This document shows positions 49,916-57,225 of a stretch of 64,000 nucleotides of DNA, piece after piece; position 1 is the first letter of the stretch; every line of letters starts with the position of its first letter. Made by a program: the position numbers and the translations under genes. The stretch lies in the NCBI GenBank assembly GCA_963784645.1, contig CAWARY010000002.1, positions 607,530-671,529 of the forward strand, read 5' to 3'. Source of the DNA: JBBRVW01 sp963784645. Its GTDB lineage: Bacteria; Actinomycetota; Actinomycetes; JACCUZ01. The notes below the pieces were generated by a model. That model worked only from the letters and a program-made list of their open reading frames with translations. It ran no database searches and had not been told where the DNA came from.

Positions 49916-50719
49916 ATGACCGGCACGGTGGACGCGACCTCGGGACGATCTTCGACTGACGTCATCCCCGAGGGGCGGTTTACCCGGCTGCGGGGCTACA
50001 ACCTCTTGATGGGCGTCCTGCATGCAGCCCAGGCAGTGGCCGTCATCGCCCTCGCGACGTCGTTCGCCCTTCCGGTGACGGCCGCGTTCATGACCGGGCC
50101 GCCCGGCTCGACGGCGGCCGCCCCCGAGACGCTGTTCGACGTCAGCATCGCTTGGGGGTGCGCATTGTTCCTCCTGCTCTCCGCGGCGGCGCACTTCATC
50201 ATCGCCTCGCCACCGGTCTCCCCCTGGTATCGCGCCAATCTGCTGCTGAGCCGCAACTACGCGCGCTGGATCGAGTACTCGCTGAGCTCCTCCGTCATGA
50301 TCGTGCTCATCGCGCTGATCACTGGGATCAGCGACATCGCCGCACTGGTAGCGCTGTTCGGTGTCAACGTCTCGATGATCTTGTTCGGGCTGCTGCAGGA
50401 GAAGTACGAGCGGCCCGGAGGCGGCATGCTCCCGTTCTGGCTGGGGTGCATCGCCGGTGTGACGCCGTGGATAGCGATTGGCATCTACCTGGTGAGCCCG
50501 GGCAACGCTGCCAGCCCGCCCGGCTTCGTCTATGGGATCTTCATCTCGCTGTTCGTCTTCTTCAACTGCTTCGCCCTCAACCAATGGCTGCAGTATCGCC
50601 GGATTGGGAAGTGGAGCGACTACCTCCACGGCGAGTCGGTCTACATCACCCTGAGTCTCGTCGCGAAGTCCTTGCTCGCCTGGCAGGTATTCGCCGGGAC
50701 CCTCGTCCCTGCCAGCTGA
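49916..50719 (+). CDS. Heliorhodopsin
   Basis: A 267-residue, seven-helix retinal protein with strong similarity to the type protein HeR 48C12: ARWIEYSLSSSVMIVLIA (helix C, with Arg117 and counterion Glu120), GVNVSMILFGLLQEKY, PFWLGCIAGVTPWIAI, GFVYGIFISLF and LSLVAKSLLAWQVFAGTL with the retinal Schiff-base Lys251. Heliorhodopsins are inverted in the membrane, do not pump ions appreciably, and are thought to be light sensors or regulators. ATG 49916 follows a weak purine-rich site. All key residues are intact. No retinal-synthesis gene (blh/brp) is in the window. Confidence 0.97.
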   Translation: MTGTVDATSGRSSTDVIPEGRFTRLRGYNLLMGVLHAAQAVAVIALATSFALPVTAAFMTGPPGSTAAAPETLFDVSIAWGCALFLLLSAAAHFIIASPPVSPWYRANLLLSRNYARWIEYSLSSSVMIVLIALITGISDIAALVALFGVNVSMILFGLLQEKYERPGGGMLPFWLGCIAGVTPWIAIGIYLVSPGNAASPPGFVYGIFISLFVFFNCFALNQWLQYRRIGKWSDYLHGESVYITLSLVAKSLLAWQVFAGTLVPAS

Positions 50720-51212
50720 CCTGGCGGGGGGACCTGGCCCGGGCCAGCGGACGGCGAATTCGCGCTGGTCGAGAACACGCCGGCGCCTCCCAACATGTAC
50801 GTCAGCCTCAGCGAGCGCGCCTGGCTCTTGGCGGCCGGCTCGACCCCACGACCGTCACGTGAACCGCTCCGCGCAGCCCCGGGGTCTGGCTCGGACTGAT
50901 CGGGGTGCTCTGCCGCCTCGACGTCACCGTGCCCGAGCGCCCCGTCCTGTGCGAGCTGCTGCCCGGGTTCGACGGATCTCAACACTGAACCGGATCAGCC
51001 GTTCTTGTGGGTTCGCCGCCCACCTCGACACCGTGCACGCCAGGACCGGAAGAGAGCCAGCTGTTTCGGAGCGTGGTCACAGAAGTGGTCACAGGAACCT
51101 GCGGAAAGCGCTGGCGACTCGTGGACCCTGTCGGACGTGATCATGCTGTTTACCTGCGGAGACGTGCCGGTTGACGAATCTCCGCGGACCGCCGCGAACA
51201 CGCGTTGTGGGA
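50720..51212. other. Decayed sequence between heliorhodopsin and attR
   Basis: No intact gene. Two plus-strand pieces in different frames, 50750-50839 (contains NMYVSLSERAWLLAAG) and 50884-50988 (ending LCELLPGFDGSQH), look protein-like and could be one frameshifted gene of unknown family. The right TGGTCAC pair (51074-51092) lies here. Confidence 0.4.
51074..51092 (+). promoter_or_regulatory. Right TGGTCAC repeat pair (possible integrase arm sites)
   Basis: TGGTCAC at 51074-51080 and 51086-51092, again with a 12-base period, lies 120 bases inside attR. It mirrors the left pair. Confidence 0.5.
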
Positions 51213-51236
51213 GTTCAAATCCCACCGCCACCGCCA
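51213..51236 (+). mobile_element. attR: copy of tRNA-Ser 3' end
   Basis: 24 bases are identical to 45872-45895, covering T loop, acceptor 3' strand and CCA. Upstream sequence does not form a tRNA, so this is the distal junction. Confidence 0.88.
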
Positions 51237-51309
51237 TCAGCCCAGCCGGCGAGAGGTCGCGGGACACCGCTCGCCGGTGTCCCGCCATGTCGTTCTCGTA
51301 CCGCGTCGC

Positions 51310-52194
51310 TCAGCCGGCCAGGGCCGCACCGATGAGGCCGGCCGCCCCCGCGATGGACTCGCCGAGGTAGGTGCCCGGCACGCCCTCGCGGGCAGCCGGG
51401 AAGACGAAGGCGTTCCCGGCGTAGAACACCTGGCACCCGGTGCCGGCGAGATCGTGCAGGGCGGCGATGCAGGGTCGGCGGTGGGTGGCCAGGTGGGAGA
51501 CCAGCACCGCCGCGGCAGCCGAGGTCGCGGTCACGGCGGTGACCGCGGCCCGGGCCGGTGTCCGAGCCCCCAGGACTCGGCACACGTGGCCGTCCCGCGC
51601 GAGCAGCAGCGCCAGCGCCTCCAGGCCCAGCGTGTGCAGGTCCCGTGGACCGCAGGCCAGGACCACCGCGCGCCCGTGCCGCGGGACGGTAGCCAGCGCC
51701 GTCTCTCGGCTGAGCCAGCCCCGGGCGACCTCGGAGGTCAGGTGCTCCTGCCCGACGTCGCAGCGACCGTTCTCCCACCACGCGCCGATCTGCCGCATCC
51801 CGGGCATGAGGACCTCGTCGATGGCCGCCGGCAGGCCCAGCGTCGCCGCGGCGTCGTCCAGGGCCTCGCGCATGGCATCCGGGTCCATGGCCCGCGACCC
51901 GGCGAGCAGGGCGGCCACGTGCTCGGCCACGGGTCCGTCTGCGCCGAGCAGACGGCGCACCGTCCGTACGGCGTCGGCAGCCTGACGGCCGCGGGCGATC
52001 TCGTCGCGCATCAGCCGCAGCTGGACGAGCGCCTCCTCCGAGTAGCGCCGGTGGCCACCCGCACTGCGCGGCGTCGCCGGGATGCCGTACCGGCGCTCCC
52101 AGGAGCGCAGCGTCGGCGCGGGGACGCCGAGCAGCTCGCTGACGTGCCGGATGGACCACCCGGTCCCGGGTGCGGGCCCCCGGTCGCCGGTCAC
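51310..52194 (-). CDS. MerR-type B12-binding photoreceptor regulator (CarH/LitR-like)
   Basis: A 294-residue regulator: MerR DNA-binding domain (about 12-80, WSIRHVSELLGVPAPTLRSWERRYG), a four-helix cap with W140-x9-E150-H151 and a cobalamin domain with D185-L-H187-T-L-G190, where His187 would be the lower cobalt ligand. In CarH and LitR, adenosylcobalamin binding gives a DNA-bound tetramer in the dark that breaks up in light. The residue after W140 is Glu; in Thermus CarH a His (132) there binds cobalt after light exposure. GTG 52194 is chosen; it is divergent from the sigma-like gene. Confidence 0.85.
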   Translation of the reverse strand: MTGDRGPAPGTGWSIRHVSELLGVPAPTLRSWERRYGIPATPRSAGGHRRYSEEALVQLRLMRDEIARGRQAADAVRTVRRLLGADGPVAEHVAALLAGSRAMDPDAMREALDDAAATLGLPAAIDEVLMPGMRQIGAWWENGRCDVGQEHLTSEVARGWLSRETALATVPRHGRAVVLACGPRDLHTLGLEALALLLARDGHVCRVLGARTPARAAVTAVTATSAAAAVLVSHLATHRRPCIAALHDLAGTGCQVFYAGNAFVFPAAREGVPGTYLGESIAGAAGLIGAALAG

Positions 52195-52337
52195 CCCGCC
52201 ATTAGGGCCCCTCCCGCGAATCCATGCAACAGAGTCAGCACATTGCATAAGTTCCGGCCTTACCCGGCGGGGGCCGGAGCCGCATCCTGAGAGCGACCGG
52301 CATCCGCCCGGCCACTCTCCTGCTCCGAGGGTCGTCC
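52195..52337. promoter_or_regulatory. Divergent promoter region with ATGCAA-N13-TTGCAT dyad
   Basis: ATGCAA (52224-52229) and TTGCAT (52243-52248) form an inverted repeat just upstream of the CarH-like gene, also upstream of the sigma-like gene. MerR-family regulators bind such dyads, so it is a candidate light-responsive operator. Confidence 0.5.
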
Positions 52338-52757
52338 ATGTCAGTTCCCGCCCGGGATCACACCCCAGACGCCGCGGCTGTCTGCAGCCACGGCTTCGTC
52401 ACCGACCTGCTGCTGCGCTGCGGTCGGGGCGACGGCGCGGCGCTGGCGCAGCTGTTCGACCTCTTCTACCCGCCGGTGAGTGAGACCGTGGCGGCGCGGG
52501 TGCCGCCGGCCCGGGTCGACGCCGTCACCGCCCAGGTGTTCGTGCAGGTCTGGCGGCACGCCTCCCGGTTCCGGCCGGACGCGGGCGGCGCGGTGGGCTG
52601 GATCATGCGGGTCGCCGAGACGGTGCCAGATCCGCTCGCGGGTCCGCGGATCGACCCCGACAGCAGTGGCGTCGGGCGGGAGGTCCGGCCGCCGGTGAGG
52701 ATCGACCGAAGGCGCCGTTTCAGAGCGTCGGTACCTGGGAATCCGAGGTCCTTGTGA
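52338..52757 (+). CDS. ECF sigma factor-like protein, region 2 only
   Basis: A 139-residue protein. LLLRCGRGDGAALAQLFDLFY and RVDAVTAQVFVQVWRHASRFRPDAGGAVGWIMRVAE form sigma region 2, as in LitS/SigK-type ECF factors. Region 4 is absent and replaced by a 45-residue basic/proline-rich tail. It may be a truncated sigma factor or a decoy binding core RNA polymerase. Divergent pairing with a CarH/LitR gene mirrors litR-litS of Streptomyces. Its TGA overlaps the next GTG. Confidence 0.6.
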   Translation: MSVPARDHTPDAAAVCSHGFVTDLLLRCGRGDGAALAQLFDLFYPPVSETVAARVPPARVDAVTAQVFVQVWRHASRFRPDAGGAVGWIMRVAETVPDPLAGPRIDPDSSGVGREVRPPVRIDRRRRFRASVPGNPRSL

Positions 52758-53236
52758 GCACGGCAGACCCGCGGGAGCGGCTGGAGCACGAGGCCGAGGA
52801 GCTCGACCGTCGTCAGGACGGGCTGGACCGGGAGCAGACGCGGCTGGACGCCACGCCGCGTGCCGAACGGGACCCGGCCGCGATGCTCCGCCTGGCTGAC
52901 GACACCGACGCGCTGGCCGACGACCGCGACCGGCACGCCGACAGCTGGGACGGGCTGGCCGAGGCCCGCGACGCCGATGGCGACGAGCGCGACGTCCGTG
53001 CGCATGCCCGGGACCTGGCCCGCCGGGACGCCCAGGAAGCCGGCCGGGTGGCGAGGGACCCGGGTGTCGAGCGCTACTGGACGACGCGCGACCGCGACAG
53101 CGCGACCTTCGACCGGCACGACGCCGCCGACGACCGTCGCCGCGCCGCCGCCGACAGGTCCCGGTCGGCCGAGCTCCGCCGCCGCGCCGCGAAGTACCGC
53201 CTGGAGCTCGGGGTCCAGGGACCGCCCGGCGTCTGA
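52754..53236 (+). CDS. Asp/Arg-rich coiled-coil protein
   Basis: A 160-residue, highly charged helical protein with repeated D-R-D-x-x-A-D patterns (ADDTDALADDRDRHADSWD; DRRRAAADRSR). No domain is recognised. The GTG overlaps the stop of the sigma-like gene (GTGA), so they are co-translated, perhaps an accessory to it. Confidence 0.6.
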   Translation: MSTADPRERLEHEAEELDRRQDGLDREQTRLDATPRAERDPAAMLRLADDTDALADDRDRHADSWDGLAEARDADGDERDVRAHARDLARRDAQEAGRVARDPGVERYWTTRDRDSATFDRHDAADDRRRAAADRSRSAELRRRAAKYRLELGVQGPPGV

Positions 53237-53246
53237 CTCGAGGCCG

Positions 53247-53873
53247 TCAGGACTCGTGCAGGCTGCCGTCGACCGAGGGTGGCTCCTCTTCGCCCCGCCG
53301 GCGCAGCAGCCCGATGCCGGGCAGCCCGGTGACGACCCGCCGCAGGTCCTGCACCACCTCGAGCACCTCGTGCAGGTCCGGGCCGACCCGGTCCAGGTTC
53401 TGCAGCATGGGCAGCACGTCGTTCTCGACGTGGTCGAGCACCGTGGGCATCCGGTCGACGAGAGTGATCGCCGCGGTCACCTCGGACTCGTCCAGCCCGT
53501 CGGCGAACCGCTGCGCCGCGGGGGCCAGCCGGCGCAGCGGCGGCTCCCAGGTGGTGAGGGTGTGGTCGACGCGGTCGAGCACTCCGGTGGCGCCGTCGAC
53601 CGTGCGACCGGCGTCGCGGGTGACGATCGCGGCGGTGTCGAGCACGGCGTGCGCCCGCCGGGTTGCCTCGTCAGCGCGGGTCATCGCCTGGTCGGCGCGC
53701 GCGGTGACCTGGTCGGCGCGGTCGACGAGGCCGTCGAGGCGGTCGAGGAGCACCTCCACCCGCGTCATCGCGGCGGCGGCGCGGGGCACCAGGCCCCACG
53801 CGGTCTCGGCCGCATCGGCGGCCGCTGCGGCGCCACCGAGCACGGCGGCGGGACCGGGGAAGGGAAGTCGCAT
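53247..53873 (-). CDS. Helical coiled-coil protein of unknown function
   Basis: A 208-residue, alanine-rich protein with heptad-like helices (VEVLLDRLDGLVDRADQVTARADQAMTRADEA region, about 35-170). It resembles actinobacterial proteins often misnamed as RuBisCO-like; no function is known. It converges on the gene ending at 53236. Confidence 0.65.
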   Translation of the reverse strand: MRLPFPGPAAVLGGAAAAADAAETAWGLVPRAAAAMTRVEVLLDRLDGLVDRADQVTARADQAMTRADEATRRAHAVLDTAAIVTRDAGRTVDGATGVLDRVDHTLTTWEPPLRRLAPAAQRFADGLDESEVTAAITLVDRMPTVLDHVENDVLPMLQNLDRVGPDLHEVLEVVQDLRRVVTGLPGIGLLRRRGEEEPPSVDGSLHES

Positions 53874-53934
53874 GGGGCTGCTCGTTCCCCGGCGAGCGCG
53901 TGGGCACGCCCCCGCCGGCCGGGCAGCCTGCGGC

Positions 53935-54516
53935 TCAGCAGCCGGCCGGCACCGGCTGAGGGGTGGGTGACAGCGCTGCCGCCGCGTCGGCCGGTGGCCG
54001 CAGCCCGTGCCACGCGGTGCCGATGACGAGGTCGACGGAGGCGTCCGTGCGCTGGTCCGGCACGGCCGTCACCTCCGCGGCGGCGCCGACCTGGCCGGCG
54101 GGGCCGACCTGCGCGGTGACCGTGCGGGCGGCGCCGGCGCCCATCCTCGAGTGGCGCACCTCGGCCGCTCCGGCGACGGTCCGCTTCATCGGGTCGTTGT
54201 CGACCTTCTTCACCAGGAAGCCGCGCCGGCGCAGCTGGGTCGCGACCTGCGAGGCGAGACCGCGCTTGTCGGTGGCGTTGTAGACGTTGACCTTCACCGC
54301 GGAGGCCGGGACCACCGTTGGCGTGGCGCTGGGGGAGGGGCAGATCACCTCCGGTCCCGTCGTGAACGTTGCCTCCGTCGGGCGCGACTGCCACCACCAC
54401 GCCCCTGCGACCAGGGCCGCCGTGACGAGGACGGCAACCAGCAGCACCGCCGGTCGGGACCGGCGGGGACCGCGGCGGGACGGCTTGTGGGCTCCCACGC
54501 CGGCAGGGGTGAACAT
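53935..54516 (-). CDS. LytR C-terminal domain membrane protein
   Basis: A 193-residue protein with one membrane helix (about 23-46), a Pro/Thr linker and a LytR_C domain (VKVNVYNATDKRGLASQVATQLRRRGF, followed by VDLVIGTAWHGL). The domain is found at the end of LytR-CpsA-Psr cell-wall ligases or, as here, alone behind a membrane anchor. Function is unknown, probably in the cell envelope. ATG 54516 begins MFTPAGVGAHKPS. Confidence 0.8.
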   Translation of the reverse strand: MFTPAGVGAHKPSRRGPRRSRPAVLLVAVLVTAALVAGAWWWQSRPTEATFTTGPEVICPSPSATPTVVPASAVKVNVYNATDKRGLASQVATQLRRRGFLVKKVDNDPMKRTVAGAAEVRHSRMGAGAARTVTAQVGPAGQVGAAAEVTAVPDQRTDASVDLVIGTAWHGLRPPADAAAALSPTPQPVPAGC

Positions 54517-54535
54517 CGACACGTCGGCGCGGTCC

Positions 54536-54832
54536 TCAGTCGGGCAGCTCGAGCACGCGGGCGTGCAGCACCGGCCGCTGCGCGAGGGCCGCCCGGAGCG
54601 CGCGGTGCAGGCCGTCCTCGAGGTACATGTCGCCGCGCCACTGCACGACGTGCGCGAACAGGTCGCCGAAGTACGTGGAGTCCTCGGCGAAGAGTGCCTC
54701 GAGGTCGAGCTCACGCTTGGTCGTCACGAGATCCTCGAGCCGGACCTGGGTCGGCGCCAGCTCGCCCCACTGGCGCTGGCTGTAGCCGTGGTCGGGGTAC
54801 GGCTTGTGGTCGCCGACCGCCTTGAAGATCAC
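54536..54832 (-). CDS. Small conserved actinobacterial protein (annotated VapB-like in relatives)
   Basis: A 98-residue protein: IFKAVGDHKPYPDHGYSQRQW, LEDLVTTKRELDLEALFAEDSTYFGDLF and YLEDGLHRALRAALAQRPVLHARVLEL are strongly conserved in actinobacteria. Relatives are often labelled VapB-family antitoxin, but no toxin gene adjoins it and the sequence is not a normal antitoxin, so I doubt the label. It precedes the LytR_C gene by 19 bases, as is common, suggesting an operon. Confidence 0.75.
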   Translation of the reverse strand: MIFKAVGDHKPYPDHGYSQRQWGELAPTQVRLEDLVTTKRELDLEALFAEDSTYFGDLFAHVVQWRGDMYLEDGLHRALRAALAQRPVLHARVLELPD

Positions 54833-54883
54833 CTCGCGAGCATAGGCTGACCGCCCCAGGCACCGGGCGCAGGGAGTGGTCTC

Positions 54884-56443
54884 ATGTCGGCAAAGGACAA
54901 CGCCGGGAGCGACGTCGTCGCGGACGTGCAGAAGGGGTACGCCTTCGACGGCCCGGCCCTCGAGCTCGGCGCCCTGGTGGTCGACGGGACCGCGCACCCG
55001 GAGGCGGCAGTGCGGATCCCGCTGGGGATGATCAGCCGGCACGGGCTCGTCGCCGGTGCCACCGGCACCGGCAAGACCAAGACGCTGCAGCTGATGGCCG
55101 AGCAGCTCTCGGCCGCCGGCGTCCCGGTGCTGGCCGCGGACATCAAGGGCGACCTGTCGGGCATCGCCGAGGCCGGCGAGGCGAGCGACCGGGTGGCGGC
55201 GCGCGCTACCGAGGTCGGGCAGGCGTGGAGCGCTGCCGGGTTCCCGGTCGAGCTGCTTGCACTCGGCGGCCAGGGTGAGGGACTCACGCTGCGGGCCACC
55301 ATGACGTCGTTCGGCCCGACGCTGCTCGCGAAGGTGCTTGGCCTCAACGACGTGCAGGAGTCCTCGCTCGGACTGGTGTTCCACTTCGCCGACAAGGCCG
55401 GGCTGCCGATGCTCGACCTCAAGGACCTCCGCGCGGTCGTGCAGTTCCTCACCGGTGACGAGGGCAAGGACGAGCTGAAGGACCTCGGGGGACTGTCGCG
55501 GGCGACGGCCGGGGTCATCCTGCGTGAGCTGATCTCGTTCGAGGACCAGGGCGCCGACCAGTTCTTCGGCGAGCCGGAGTTCGAGACCAAGGACCTCATG
55601 CGGCTCGACCCGCAGGGCCGCGGCATCGTGTCGCTGCTGGAGCTGCCGCAGCTGCAGGACCGGCCGAAGGTGTTCTCGACGTTCCTCATGTGGCTGCTCG
55701 CCGACCTCTTCCAGGAGCTGCCCGAGGTCGGCGACGTCGACAAGCCGAAGCTGGTGTTCTTCTTCGACGAGGCGCATTTGCTCTTCGACGACGCGTCGAA
55801 GGAGTTCCTCGCCGCCATCGCGCAGACCGTGCGGCTGATCCGGTCCAAGGGGGTCGGCGTCTTCTTCGTCACCCAGACGCCCAAGGACGTCCCGTCCGAC
55901 GTCCTGGCCCAGCTCGGCAACCGCGTGCAGCACGCACTGCGTGCCTTCACCCCCGACGACGCGAAGGCTCTGAGAGCCACCGCGTCGACGTTCCCCCACT
56001 CCTCCTACGACCTGGAGGAGGCGCTCACCCAGCTCGGGATCGGCGAGGCGATGATCACCGTGCTGTCCGACCGCGGGGCGCCGACGCCGGTCGCGTGGAC
56101 CCGCCTGCGCGCGCCGCAGTCGAAGATGGCGCCGGCGGACCCTGCCGTCCTCACCGCAGGGGTGGCGTCGTCACCGCTGCACGCGAAGTACGCCGAGACC
56201 GTCGACCGAGACTCGGCGTACGAGCGCCTCACGAAGAAGGTCGCGGCGGCCCCGGAGGCGACGGCTCCTGGGGAGGACCGGACGTCGCGGACACCGGCTC
56301 GCCCGACCCGGGCGCCGAAACCGGATAAGTCCACGGCGGAGAAGGTCATCTCGTCGTCCGCGTTCCGGTCGGCGGCGAGGTCGGCCGCGACGGTCCTCGG
56401 CCGGGAGATCGCCCGGTCGATCTTCGGGACCCGGAGCCGCTGA
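54884..56443 (+). CDS. HerA-like ATPase (DUF853)
   Basis: A 519-residue FtsK/HerA-class ATPase: Walker A GATGTGKTKTLQLM (about 60-73), ADIKGDLSG, Walker B KLVFFFDEAHLLFDD, sensor FFVTQTPKDVPSDVL, and a Lys/Ala/Pro-rich C-terminal tail. DUF853 proteins are poorly characterised DNA-translocase-like ATPases, not paired with NurA here. Start ATG 54884. Confidence 0.87.
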   Translation: MSAKDNAGSDVVADVQKGYAFDGPALELGALVVDGTAHPEAAVRIPLGMISRHGLVAGATGTGKTKTLQLMAEQLSAAGVPVLAADIKGDLSGIAEAGEASDRVAARATEVGQAWSAAGFPVELLALGGQGEGLTLRATMTSFGPTLLAKVLGLNDVQESSLGLVFHFADKAGLPMLDLKDLRAVVQFLTGDEGKDELKDLGGLSRATAGVILRELISFEDQGADQFFGEPEFETKDLMRLDPQGRGIVSLLELPQLQDRPKVFSTFLMWLLADLFQELPEVGDVDKPKLVFFFDEAHLLFDDASKEFLAAIAQTVRLIRSKGVGVFFVTQTPKDVPSDVLAQLGNRVQHALRAFTPDDAKALRATASTFPHSSYDLEEALTQLGIGEAMITVLSDRGAPTPVAWTRLRAPQSKMAPADPAVLTAGVASSPLHAKYAETVDRDSAYERLTKKVAAAPEATAPGEDRTSRTPARPTRAPKPDKSTAEKVISSSAFRSAARSAATVLGREIARSIFGTRSR

Positions 56444-56482
56444 ACCCCCACGGCTCGCGCCGTAGCTCGTCCTGGAGGACCC

Positions 56483-57163
56483 ATGAAGATCGCCCTGCTC
56501 GGCACCGGCTCGGTCGGTCGTACCCTCGCCGTGCGGCTCGCCGCGCTGGGCCACGACGTGACCCTCGGAACCCGCGACCCGGCCGCCACCCTGGCCCGCA
56601 GCGAGGCCGATGCGATGGGCAACGCGCCGTTCGCGACCTGGCACGCGGAGCACCCCGAGGTCGCCGTCGCGACCTTCCGCGACGCCGCAGCCACGGCCGA
56701 GCTCGTCGTCAACGCGACCGGCGGCGAAGGGTCGCTGGCCGCACTCGGTCTGGCCGGCACCGAGCACCTGGCGGGCAAGGTGCTGCTCGACGCCAGCAAC
56801 CCGCTCGACTTCTCGCACGGCTTCCCGCCCACCCTGTCGGTCAAGGACACCGACTCGCTGGCCGAGCAGATCCAGCGCGCCTTCCCCGAGGTTCGCGTGG
56901 TCAAGGCGCTGAACACCATGACGGCGACGCTGATGGCCGACCCGCGGCAGCTGGCCGACGGCGACCACACGACGTTCGTCTCCGGCGACGACGCCGACGC
57001 CAAGCAGTCCGTGACCGCGCTGCTCGCCGAGCTCGGGCACCGCGACGTTCTCGACCTGGGCGACCTCTCGACGGCGCGGGGCGCCGAGATGGTTCTGCCG
57101 CTCTGGCTGCGCCTCATGGGCGCGCTGGGGACCTCGGTGTTCAACGTCAAGGTCGTCCGCTGA
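56483..57163 (+). CDS. NADP(H)-dependent F420 oxidoreductase-like protein
   Basis: A 226-residue Rossmann protein: KIALLGTGSVGRTLAVRLAALGHDVTLGTRDP with the basic residue set for NADP, ASNPLDFSHGFPP and KALNTMTATLM, matching the F420:NADP reductase-like family. The partner cofactor (F420 or other) is inferred from family. ATG 56483 has GGAGG upstream. Confidence 0.83.
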   Translation: MKIALLGTGSVGRTLAVRLAALGHDVTLGTRDPAATLARSEADAMGNAPFATWHAEHPEVAVATFRDAAATAELVVNATGGEGSLAALGLAGTEHLAGKVLLDASNPLDFSHGFPPTLSVKDTDSLAEQIQRAFPEVRVVKALNTMTATLMADPRQLADGDHTTFVSGDDADAKQSVTALLAELGHRDVLDLGDLSTARGAEMVLPLWLRLMGALGTSVFNVKVVR

Positions 57164-57198
57164 GCCCACCGGACCGATGACCGTGGCGCTTGCCCATT

Positions 57199-57218
57199 GT
57201 TGAACTCTCAACTACTCT
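57199..57218 (+). promoter_or_regulatory. MarR-type dyad and -10 element before DODA-like gene
   Basis: GTTGA-ACTC-TCAAC (57199-57212) is an inverted repeat of the form bound by MarR-family regulators. TACTCT (57213-57218) lies seven bases before the ATG at 57226, as expected for a leaderless transcript. Confidence 0.5.
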
Positions 57219-57225
57219 GACCGGC

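Larger units (their letters stand above)
45872..51236. mobile_element. Integrated element in tRNA-Ser(CGA) with terC-baeRF and heliorhodopsin
   Basis: A 5.3-kb element is bounded by the 24-bp direct repeat. It contains a 5'-truncated tyrosine integrase next to attL, paired TGGTCAC repeats near both ends, a winged-helix regulator, a Mn2+ riboswitch with terC and a baeRF gene, a heliorhodopsin, and decayed sequence before attR. No intact integrase, replication or transfer gene is seen, so it is a degenerate, probably immobile, genomic islet. The tRNA gene remains intact. Confidence 0.82.

Noticed and set aside
51001..51288. Minus-strand frame spanning attR
   Set aside because: It reads across the tRNA-derived repeat and the TGGTCAC sites; low-complexity residues, no family.
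54536..54832. Type II toxin-antitoxin locus (VapB label)
   Set aside because: No PIN-domain or other toxin gene is adjacent, and the protein does not look like an antitoxin.
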